Shown here: piece by piece, positions 35,301-47,300 of the stretch
Layout: the number at the start of each line of letters is the position of its first letter
How positions within the stretch are numbered: position 1 is the stretch's first letter
NCBI GenBank assembly: GCA_029783825.1
Contig: JAREIK010001332.1
Location: forward strand, 3,892,314-3,956,313
From: Sapria himalayana
Lineage: Eukaryota > Streptophyta > Magnoliopsida > Malpighiales > Rafflesiaceae
DNA: 64,000 bases
Direction: 5' to 3'
Notes under the pieces: model-generated
What the model saw: only the letters and a program-made list of their open reading frames with translations
Databases searched by the model: none
What the model was told of the DNA's origin: nothing
Translations under genes and position numbers: made by a program

Positions 35301-38300
35301 TAAAACTATATATTTAATTTCATAATATTTAAATAAAACTTTAAATTATTTATAAATTTTACTCAATAGTTCTAATGATCGATTAATAAAAGCAAATATA
35401 TATTTTATTATATTTTGTATCATTTAACCTTAATCATATGATATATACAGATAAAATAATAAAAAAATAAAATAATAGTCTAGTAGTTTAAATTTTCTTT
35501 ATTGATATTCATGATATCAAAATAAAAATATTCTTTATATTAATTATATATGCTACTCATATTAGATATGCAACTAAATATAATATATAATGTGAGATAC
35601 ATACTGACAAATATAAATTAGTCATATCATAAAAAAATTTAATTAATTTAAAAAAAATACATGCCCCGATGACCAAATTTAATTCATTAATTATTATTTC
35701 ACTAATTTTATTATTTATAAAATCTAATCTAACATATCAATGACAAACATTGTAAATTCAACATTGGGCATGTTGAATTTCAATCAAATATGACATCACG
35801 TGGAAATTTTTTTTGGCCTGCAGACTTGCATAGAAAATAGAGTTTTTATAATTTTCTAGATATTCTAATAAACTTTAATATATAGTATTTTAAATATGCT
35901 TATACAATTAAGTTTATTATATAACACAAATATATAGTATTTTAAAAAATGAAAAAGAGGTGTGAGTTGGAGCGCACCCCAGGAAGAGGCATGCGAAAAA
36001 CACCTCATGACACTTGAAAAAAGATGACGAATAAGATAGGCGTACGCTTCTTCTATGAGGCATTTCGAGGTGCATTTTAAATGCGCCTTTCACTCCTCAA
36101 AGAATGAAACATATGCCTAAAAGGTGTCTTCAAAAAATTAAAAAAAATTATTATTTCCATAAAACCTAAGTCATGTTAATCCTTTTTTATTGGTACTGCC
36201 TAAAAATTTCGACAACAAGACCAATGTTGATGCCGAAACCAACATCGATGCTCCTCACTAGAAAATCTTCCATCTAGGGTTTTTTGGCACTTCCCAGTCA
36301 AAAATTCTCCATGCTGAAACCAACGCCGAACTCCATTAATATATATTATCTCAAAAATTCCTAGAGTCGACAAATTCTAATAGTCAAAAATTCTGCCAAT
36401 GCCAACGCCATATAATTTCGATTTTTCCGACATTGCTGCTCCATAAGTATATTTTTAATTTTTTATATATAAAGTTATACATTTATTATTATACATAATT
36501 ACATATAGTTATACATAATAATAGTATATATAGTTAGAATACTTATCCAACTTAATATAAATAATTATACATATTTTTTAACATATAGTTATATATGTTA
36601 AAACTTAAATTATATATATAATATATATAATTATAAATATTTATACATATAATTAATTAGTTATATATAGTTATACATATAATTATAATTAGTTGTATAT
36701 AGTAAAACATATAGATATTCAAATAATTATACATATAATATATATATATATATATAGATATGAAGATAGTTGCATATTAATGTATATTGTATATAATTAT
36801 AATTAATTAAATATCATTAAATATGTGATTATATTTATGTATAGTATACAAAATAATATTATATAAAATTATTAATATATAATTTTGTATATAGTTAATA
36901 TATAATCGTATATATAGTAAATGTATAGATAAAAAATTTAAATAATTTATGAACAAAATAGCATTATCCCAAAAAATATATTAGCATTCATAATCAATTC
37001 AAGTAATTTAAATTATGATTTTAATTTTTAAATTTCTTTTAATTATGTCTTGTTATTATTTTTTAGTCAATTTTATTGTTATATATAAATATAAATAGCT
37101 GAATATTATTATTGTTATTTTTTTCAAGATAAGTTCCTCCAATTAAAAAATTAAGAAAAAATTTTGTATGAAAATATATTATTGAAGTTTCTTGGGAAGA
37201 ATATTTAAGAGGTAAATTTTACAATCAAAAATGACGACAGGGTAAATAGACTCGAGCATCACTTAGCTGAAAATTATCATGGTATGAAATCATACCTCAA
37301 AGTTAGTGAAGATGTTAGATTAATGTGTAAAGAGATATTAACCAATTATAAGGATCAAAAAAAATAATAAAATAAATTGCTCCAAGAAATTGGTATGGAT
37401 CCAACTTTAATGAATGAGAATACCTTGCCTAAAACAAAAGATATTTTAGGGAATAAAAGTTGAAGTGGTAGTGGGAGTGGGAGTGGGAGTGAGGTACCTA
37501 TTCCTAGGAACTCATGGGTAAATTTACCACTTTACAAACCCATCAAAATATTTTGAATTTAAGATAGAAGCAAGAAGAAAAGAAAAGTATAGAAAAATTG
37601 AAAGGTTTTTTTATTCAAAATGTCTCTTATTCAACATTGTAAATTATCCTTATTGAATTCCTATGATGGATATTATTACAAATCTTGGGCCAGAGTTTAA
37701 ACTTTTATCTATGCACGAATTGAAAACATGAATTATTAAAGAAGTATATGACCTAAATATCATTATGAAAAATCACAAAAAATCTTGAAAATAATATGAA
37801 TATTGAATTATGTTAGATAATTAGACATATAAAAAGAATAAGTGTATTATCAATTTTTTAGTGAATAGTCCTACTGACACTTGATTAATGAAATCAATTG
37901 ATGCTGGTGATACAATAAAAAATAGAGAATTACTATTCAAATATCTTGAAAACATGATTGAAGAAATTAAGGAGAAAAATAATATGCAAGTCATTACTGA
38001 TAATACTTCTAATTATGTGAATACTAGAATGATGCTTATGAAAAAAAAAAAGAAGATTGTGGTGGACTCATTATGTTGCACATTATATTGATTTGATATT
38101 AAAAAATATTGAAAAATTAAATATTCATGATACTACATTTGCTCGAGCTATGCAAGTAGTGAAGTTCATATATGGTCATACTTAGATTCTTAGCTTGATG
38201 AAAATATTTACAAAAAATCATTAACTTCTTCGTCTAGCAATTACATAGTTTGCTACTTCATTTCTTACTTTCCAAAACTTTTATAAGCAAAAGCAAGATC

Positions 38301-41300
38301 TTATAGCAATGTTATCCTCTGAAAATTGATATCCAAGCAAATTTGCTAAAAAAATAGAAGGTGTGAAAGATCAAAGTATAGTATTATTTGATCCAAATTT
38401 TTGACCACATATTGCTTTTTGTATTAAGACCACTATTCCATTAGCTAGTATCTTGAGAAAGGTTGATTCAAAAAAAATAGCCAAGAGTTATATTAAAAAG
38501 CTGATGGATTCTACTTTGAGAAGATTATATTTAATTGTGGAAGCATGAAGAGAAAATGACTCGATTAAAAAAAAAAGTTAATGCAAGATGGACTCACTAA
38601 CTTCATCGACCTTTGCATGCAGTAAGTTACTATCTTAATCCTCAATTATGGTACGAGGATAAGCTCTCTAATATTTATGAGGTGAGAAAGAGATTATTTG
38701 AATACGTGGATATAATAGATTATAAAGAATGCTTAAAAACTGACATTCAGTTGAACTCATTTGACCAAGTAATGGGTGAATTTGAGACTCGTATTATAAT
38801 TAATTCTCGAAAATTAAATAATTCTACAAGTTGATGGATGCGTTTTGGAAGTTCAATACCAGAGTTGTAAAAGTTCAATATTCGAGTCATTAGCCTTGTA
38901 GTACTTCGCGATGTGAAAAAAAAATTAGAGCACATTTAAATCGATAATATTTTTATTTTTTTAAATTTTTATACATATATTTCTATTTTAATGTTAGAGA
39001 ACTTTATTTCATTATTTACACACATAAACAAAAGAAATAAACTTAAACATCAAAGATTGAATGCTCTAGTATATGTAAAGTACAATACTAGATTGAGAAA
39101 ACAAAGTCTACAAAAAATAAAATAAAATATTGATCCAATTTTAATAGAGTAAATTAATTCGGATGATAAATGAATTACGGAGAAATAAGATCCCCTCTTC
39201 CCCCTTGATCTTTGTTGGCTTCAAAACAATGAGTTATTCAACATTGATACTAGAGTTGTGTCATCCAACTTCCAACAGACTCAAGTATCATTTGATTAAA
39301 CAATTTCTTCCCATTCATACAAAAGAAAACTTAATGAAGTACCGAGTACACAAAAATTAAAGTCATATATTGGTTAAATTTAATAAAAAACTTATAATAA
39401 TTATATCTAATTATTAATTTATATTTTTTACTAGGTACAAGCGGAGGCAAAAATAAAGAGAATAAGTTCAATTTGACACTATTTGAGTTATTCAATGAGT
39501 TATTCAACATTGATACTAGAGTTGTGTCATCCAACTTCTAACAGACTCAAGTATCATTTGATTAAACAATTTCTTCCCATTCATACAAAAGAAAACTTAA
39601 TGAAGTACCGAGTACACAAAAATTAAAGTCATATATTGGTTAAATTTAATAAAAAAACTTATAATAATTATATCTAATTATTAATTTATATTTTTTACTA
39701 GGTACAAGCGGAGGCAAAAATAAAGAGAATAAGTTCAATTTGACACTATTTGATGAAGATGAAGATTTAGATAAGATAAAAATACATGACATTTAATATT
39801 TCATACTTTTGATATATTAGATAAGAATGATTATGCCCTTGATGAGAAGAATTTAAATTAAAATAATTTACTTTGGTTCTTATTTTATGACTTTATCATT
39901 TTTTGAGAAAGTAATAAACTAGTATATTTTTTTATAATTCTAATAAATTATTTTCTTATTTTTATTAATGCTATTTAATTTTATATATTTAAAAATATTA
40001 ATTAATTATATATTATGATGCTTAAAAAACCTACGCCTCAAAGCGTCATAGCTATGGCTTCGCGTCATGAACACAAAAATATCTCACCTTACTCTTTAGC
40101 CTTTTAAAATTTTGCAAATATATATTTAAAAAATTTTAGCTTTAAGATCATCTCGCATGGTTCATATTAATATATTCACAGTAATATTATTATTTGATAC
40201 ATTATCAAATATTATACTAAAAATCTTATTTTGTATCATGTATTTCCTAAAAATTATCATAAGACTCGTATATGACAATACCATTATTAAAATAAAAAAT
40301 TTTCATAAAATCCTAATATTATTTTATTTAGTATCTACTTAAAATCAACATTACAAGCGATGATGCATGCAAACAAATATCATCAATACTAGCATATATA
40401 TTAAATATCATCAATATCACTCTAGTATATTTTTTAAATTTATTAATTACTAATTATTTTTTAAAATGAACTAACTTTTGATCATTCACAAGTTAAAATG
40501 GAAGACTCATAATAACAATCGGCTTAATAATAAATTCCCAAACATACTCATGGAAATATATATAAAGGACCACAAAAATAAAAGATAAAAATTTAATAAC
40601 TATGCTATCAAACTAAGTTTTCTTAGGATCTAATGAACTATCTTTTTTAGAGCATTATTTGAGGTATCTATCTTCTATTCATCTAATATTTTTATTTTTA
40701 ACTATGTTAAAATAATTATAAATTTAAGATATTCATTTATGTAACCTAAATTTTTTTGGTGTGTGAAAGATTTATAACTGAGAGACGGATCAGTCTTCAA
40801 CTTTTTAGTCGTATTATCATTAATTATATCAAACTCTTATATAATGATTATTAAATATTCATTATAATCATTAATTGTCATTTTAAATTTTTAAAAAAGT
40901 TAAGAATAAAAAAATATTTTTAAATTATATTTCAAGTAATAAAAAAAAAGTAAAAAGTACATGTACAACATATAAATTTATAGACTTGTAATTAGCTACT
41001 ACAATTCTATGAATATGGATCATGATTCCGCAGATGAAAATCCCTACATTATCAATTGGAATTGAAAAAGATAAAAATTTGTAAGTAATACAAGCAAAAT
41101 AAAAAAAAATTAAAATTTTGAATCTAGAGAGAGAATTAAAATAAAAGAGAAGAAATAAGCATTTTTCTTTATTGGAAAAAAGAAAAATATCAAATAATTA
41201 TTTATAAAATTTAATAAAAATTATAATTATTTTTTTACGGGACAGAATCCTTTTGTATGTTGGATTATGTCCAAAAAGATCATGTGATGTGTGCGCACAT

Positions 41301-44300
41301 GCTGACATGCATGAATAGCCACCAGCCACATCACATAGGCACAAGGCACATGGAATGGCCAAGCTATAATTGGACAACAGCAAATGACAATGGCTGGGTA
41401 ACCATGGAATATTGGTGTGCAGTGTCGTGACAGTGAGCACGTGGTAGCTATTTAAACAAAGAATTTAAAAAAAAAAATTATTTTGTTGGGTAAGATTGGC
41501 ATTAAACCAAATCCGACATGATTTAAATAATAATTAAATTATTCAAATTAGGATAGAGTGAGACACAAGTGCCCCTCATTTGATAATTTCAATTCTCAAA
41601 TGCTAGAAATCACATGCTTGAGAAAAATGAGACAGGTTCGTCCTACTTGGATTGTTGTGCCAGGTGATGTGCCAAAACATTTTTTGGCATGCAGGCATAT
41701 TGCCCAAGCCCAACATGGCAAAATCCGTGCCACATGCCAGCATGACCTACTGCCAGACAAGGCATAACTTCAAGTGTCAATGCGGACAATATGCCATCTC
41801 TAACCTCTCCATACTCATGAGTTACCTATACCACAAGTATCATACATTGATTTGAAAATAAGTACTTTCTTTCAAGAATAATTAATCTGGGATTCAAGTA
41901 TCATATGTAATTACCTTAATTTTTAAGAATAAGGTTGTCGAGATATTAGTTTTTGATATTGATGTGGTCAAGTGCATTGTTGTTCACATATATTGACACT
42001 TCAATTGATTATTCCATGTACAAAGAAACATAAAAAAGTTTAACTACCTAACAACATCAAAACCAAATATCATTTACTCTATTAATATAGTTACAGTAGC
42101 AAATTGAAATAGAGACTTTGGACTTTGAAATGTAGAAAAAAATGAGTACTTATTTGAGATGCAAACTTGATACTATTAGGAATACATATCATATAATATA
42201 AGTAGAGTCGTCTGTGGAACATGATGTGGTAACCTTCATTCCTTATATGAATTTTCAACATAATGTTAAGCACCAATGTGAAGGTTCATGTTTGAATGAT
42301 CGGCAACAAATGAAAATAATTATTTTATTTGAGCAACCTAAGCCTCCATCCATGTGCAACATTGATCACCATAGAGGTGTCAAACGGGCGGGCCCGGCAC
42401 GGCCCGGCCCATTTTTTTAGGGAACGACCGTGCCACCATGCCGGGCCGGGCACGGTTTAAAACCATCCGGGCACGGCACGGCCCGTAGGCACGGCAGGCC
42501 GAGCCGTGCCGGGTCGGGAGTCGGGACCGCTGGTCGGGATCCAATCAGACCCGACCCGCGGTCTTTTTTTCGGGATGGGATGGGTCACGACCACGCGTGC
42601 CCGCGTGAAACTAGCACGGGCACGGTTAAAAACCATGCCGGGCCGGCCAAGGCACGGCCGAACCGTGCCGTGCCTCGTGCGGGCCGGGCCGGTTGACACC
42701 TCTAGATCACCATCTTGGGGTTGATGTGAAGACAATCCATAAATTGAAATCAACAAAGGATGTTATTCGTATGAGGGCCCAAAGTGTTGATCACGGAATT
42801 CAAAAGGCAGGTTTGCATTTTTTTTATGTGAAATCATTACATAAGAAACAGTTGATCATATGTTTTCAATAAAAAACATGGACTTTAATGAACTGCGAAC
42901 TTAAATGAATGTGAACTTGAGTGAATAGTTACTATAGAAATTTCTTTTATTCTTTAAGTTTAAGACACATTCATATATAAAGATAATTCTTCAAAATCTC
43001 ATATATGTGAATAGGGCTTCATGATGTGTGACTTACTTTCAAAGATCATAGGCATATTTGTGCAAAAGTATACTCAGATTCTAGATGTGCTCTGATGATT
43101 ACATAGAAAAAATTAGTTATTAGATTATATATTTTTTCTTGAAACTAATCTTATCTCATATAAGAGTAAATTGTAAATTATTATTTACAGTTCGAGTGCA
43201 AATAGAGTACATAGATATAAAGATTATTACTTGCGAATTTTAATAAATCAATCACTTCTTAAAGATTCTAGGCATATTAGTTGAACGCATCTTGTATGTG
43301 AGTGTTATCATTGTTTTCAACTTTAAATCTATGTATTTTAAAATAATTGTCTACCACTTATTTTTTGATGAATTGGAATTTCATCCAAAAAAAATAAAAA
43401 TATATCGCAAAATTCCTCTCAGTAGAAATTGATGTGTAACTTGAATCTAAATTATTTGGCTAACTAAAATCATACATGATCACTAAAAGGCATCCCAAGC
43501 CCTATAAACTACTTCACATAACTCCGCATGTGAAGAAACATATCTTTATGAACATGCAGATAAAAATCTAAAAAATATCTAAGTACATTAATTGTATATG
43601 CTATATTATATAATAATTTGATAATTATTTTTTATTATAATTTTTTTATAAGTTGTTGAGATAACTAAAAGATCACATCGAATATAAAATTAAAATTTGG
43701 ATTGATTAGTATATATTAGAGCACAATCTAAACGTTCAAACAATAAAAAGAATATCAAACACAGATCTCCTTTGTGACAGAATAATATATCTCATAAAAT
43801 AAAACATCTATATGCTAAGAAAAAATTTGCATGTAAGAATAAATTTTAACGAACATTCCAAGACAAATCTAGAAAATAATTAACTATACTTACTAAATAT
43901 ATTATATTTTATCTAGTAATAATTAGATAATTAATCTTACTTATAATTTTCTTGTAAATAATAAAATCAATTGAAAAATCATATCAAAATTAAATTAATA
44001 TTTGGATTGATAAATATCTACTAAAATACAATCCAAAAATTAATACTTATAAGAATATCAAGTATACGTATCCTTTAATAAATATTTGAGTCTTCTAAAT
44101 TTATCTAGAATTATGATTGAATATATTACTTTATAAAAGTGATCCCTAATACATCTCTCATAATCAATATATTATTTATGTACATAATAAACAAAATTAC
44201 TCTATTATCAAATCTTCTCTAGAAAAACAAAAAAAAATGGTCATAACGCACCTATGTAAATTAAACAATATGACTATCTATGAAAAATTTACAAATCAAG

Positions 44301-47300
44301 CTTTATAAGAAGATTATTTCAAGTCATATAATATCTTTAACAATTTCTAAATTATGTTTAATTATGTTACTCAAAACTTAAGTAGTTTTATATATGTTTA
44401 AAATAATTATTAATGTTTTTTTTTATTTTTGCTACTTTACTTTATGTTTTTTATGAGAGCACTTAGTATGTGACTGCTTTAATCAAATTTTCCCAACACA
44501 CAAGTGCTTACAATTTATCATTTCGTCCAATTTAAAAAAAGAAATTTAGTTTCTCAAATCTCTACATGATACATCCAATTTAAAGGAAGATAATTAGTTT
44601 CTCAATTTTCTACATGGTACGAAAACATTTCCCTAGGAGCACGAAACCCTTGGATAGTTTGTGTGGAAAAGGGTCAAAGACAAAAAAAAGAACATACTCA
44701 CTTCTCGCCAACTATCCATCCTGTCACACATCCACTCTAAATCACAACAGTGTGTGTCAGAGTCGACGCCATGTAATGTTGTCAGAACTCCGACAGTAGT
44801 TGAATCTGGTCGTTGGCAAGTTTTGGATTTTTCGAAAACCTTCACCTTAACACAAAGCAACCTCTGTCAAGGTGTGCAGTATGTGCACAGTTAAGGTGTG
44901 TAGCATCTGCACAGTAAGGATGTGCAGCTAAGAAGTACGGACACGAATACAATCATGGAGATACGACATGGTAAGACACGGAGACAGGACAAATACCAAA
45001 AAACCAAGATACGAATACGACAAGGACACAACATGATAAAATAAGATAAAATAAAAATAATTATCCTTTAAAATAATGTACTTAAAAAATAATTTTGATC
45101 AAAAAAAGTTCTCAAACATTAATTTTATAAATATTCAAACACAAACATAAGTAGTACTAAAACTAAAGAATAACATTTTTTTCTAAATCAAATAAAATAG
45201 CTTCTAGTTCAGGTTTATCAAAAAAAAAGATCCGCAATCTTACTACTTTCAGCATTCTCTATGTTCATTGAGTCAAAACCATATAACTTTGTTCATCCAT
45301 ACAATTTGATTAATTCCATATAAAAAAATCATACAATTAGATTTATAAAAAAACCTAGATTATTTCAAATTAGAATTCTATATAATTCTAAATGAGTAAA
45401 TGTTTATTTAATTCAAAAAAATATGTGATAGTTATTTTACAACTATTTGTGAGCCAATCACAAAATAGCTTGCAAATATATTTGCACATATATTTAAATC
45501 ATTACTAAACCATTACTAATGTACTGAATTTCATAAGAACTTCAAAATTAAATATATTTGATCATAATCACTACTGAGATGATTAACCAGTGTAAAAATT
45601 TAACATATATACCTAACCTAGTGTTGATAAGGGAGGGGGTGAAAACAAAATTAAAAAAATAAATTAGCTTGCAAATATATTCGCACAGATATTGATAGTA
45701 CTACATTTGTATCCTGTGACTATCAATCTAGGCTTGAATTAATCAATATTTCCTTTTAATCCAATATTCATAGCATATGTCCATTTGCATCTCGTTTTTA
45801 ACTTACATACGTTTCAGAATGAGAATTAAAATACTTTTAAACTGATTAAACTTAATTTGTCCAATATAATCTATAAAACATCCTAGATGATTAAGTACAA
45901 AAAATATATATATTAAGGATCCAAAAGCTATTAAAAAAAGATAAAAAAAATAATTAATACCAAAAAATAGCATGATAATAAATAATAAACAGATATTTGA
46001 TTTTTTCTAAAAAGTAATCAAAAAGTCTAAGTCATTCTCTAAATTGAATCAAGTAATGCACTAACGAATTTATTTGAAGAAAGTTGTGAATGTATTTGTC
46101 TAACATATATTATTAAGATTATAATCATCAAATCTTTCCATCATCATCTCTTCTTCCAAAGAAAATTTATATCTTGTATAGTTGTATCAAGTGGAAAACT
46201 CATACCAAGTTCAACTTCCTTGTACAAGTCACAAACTCCTAGATAAGTCTCATTAGTCTCTTCAAGACTAATCATATTATTAGCATCAGATGTTTTAAGA
46301 ATTTCATTTTTAATATTTAGTTTTATTATGTATTATTATTATTACTTTGCAATAAATTTTATAATATTAGCATTTATTGTATATTTTATGATTATGATAT
46401 AATTATTTGTGATATTAATGAATTAGTATACTTTTTTATAATTCTAATGAATTTTTTCATATTTTTATTTATGTTATTTTATTTTATATTTTTAAAAAAT
46501 ATTAATTAATTGAATAATACGAGGCTCAAACAACATATGCTTCAACACCTTGAGGCTTTTGTATCCATCACCTAACGAACACAAAAAACTCCTTGCCTAA
46601 TACTTTTGACTTTTAAAACATCGGTAACACCTAACAACTGGACACATGAATGAACTTACTAATATAGTGTAGAAACATACATTATATTGGATTGAATCCT
46701 TTAAAAAAACTTGTTCTCGACGAATATCAAATCGACACACATAATAATTATTTTCATCTCTGTAAGTAATACATATTTCTTCTTAGTACTAGAGTGCCAA
46801 ATAAAATCATACTTAATGACAGGCATAGCTATTTTTTCTCTGCAAAAAGAAAGATGTTAAACAAAACAAATGCACCAAAAAATCTTTGTATAGATTTCAA
46901 TCAAAATTTAAGCAATTGACAATAACACTTTGATAAAGATGAGTTTCACAACTAGCTCAAATGTTGCGGAGATTTCTCAAGCTTTTCCTTTAATTCGTTC
47001 TGGGATAAACTTTTACCTCTTTATTATGTTGTGTAGCTGACTTGTGCGTGACAGGACACATCGGAGATTTCAATCAAAATTTAAATACCGTGGGTCGGGT
47101 CTGATTGGATCCCGACCCGCCGTCCCGACTCCCGACCCGGCACGGCATGGCCTGTCGTGCCTACGGGCCGTGCCGGGCCCGGATGTTTTTAAACCGTGCC
47201 GGGTCGGGCACGGCACGGTACAGGAACCGTGCCGGCCCGTTTGACACCTCTATTTCCGGGGCATGAAAAGTACTAACTATGTGCAGAGGTACTGTTGAAT

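Larger units (their letters stand above)
35935..40114 (+). mobile_element. Second hAT family: 4.2-kb element with 8-bp TSD and transposase relic
   Basis: The left end TAGTATTTTAAAAAATGAAA pairs with the inverted right end CAAAATTTTAAAAGGCTAAA. The TIR continues imperfectly to AAGAG..GGTG. The 8-bp duplication CAAATATA lies at 35927-35934 and 40115-40122. Subterminal DNA is rich in AGGCG/CGCCT words (35955-36130, 40020-40080). The interior at 37200-39250 encodes a decayed hAT transposase, plus strand. The element sits in the 21-kb ALG5 intron. It includes a 266-bp tandem duplication, which adds to the original length. Confidence 0.88.

Noticed and set aside
42430..42756. Overlapping Pro/Arg/Gly-rich ORFs of 68-99 aa on both strands
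   Set aside because: They lie inside the GC-rich hAT copy with TIRs and TSD. High GC suppresses stop codons in all frames, and the translations are low-complexity without any domain. The same applies to 48115-48521, 55599-56314 and 56551-56915.
44610..44930. Possible host exon in the GC-balanced patch
   Set aside because: Frames on both strands lack conserved motifs, and no splice-consistent continuation with ALG5 exists here.
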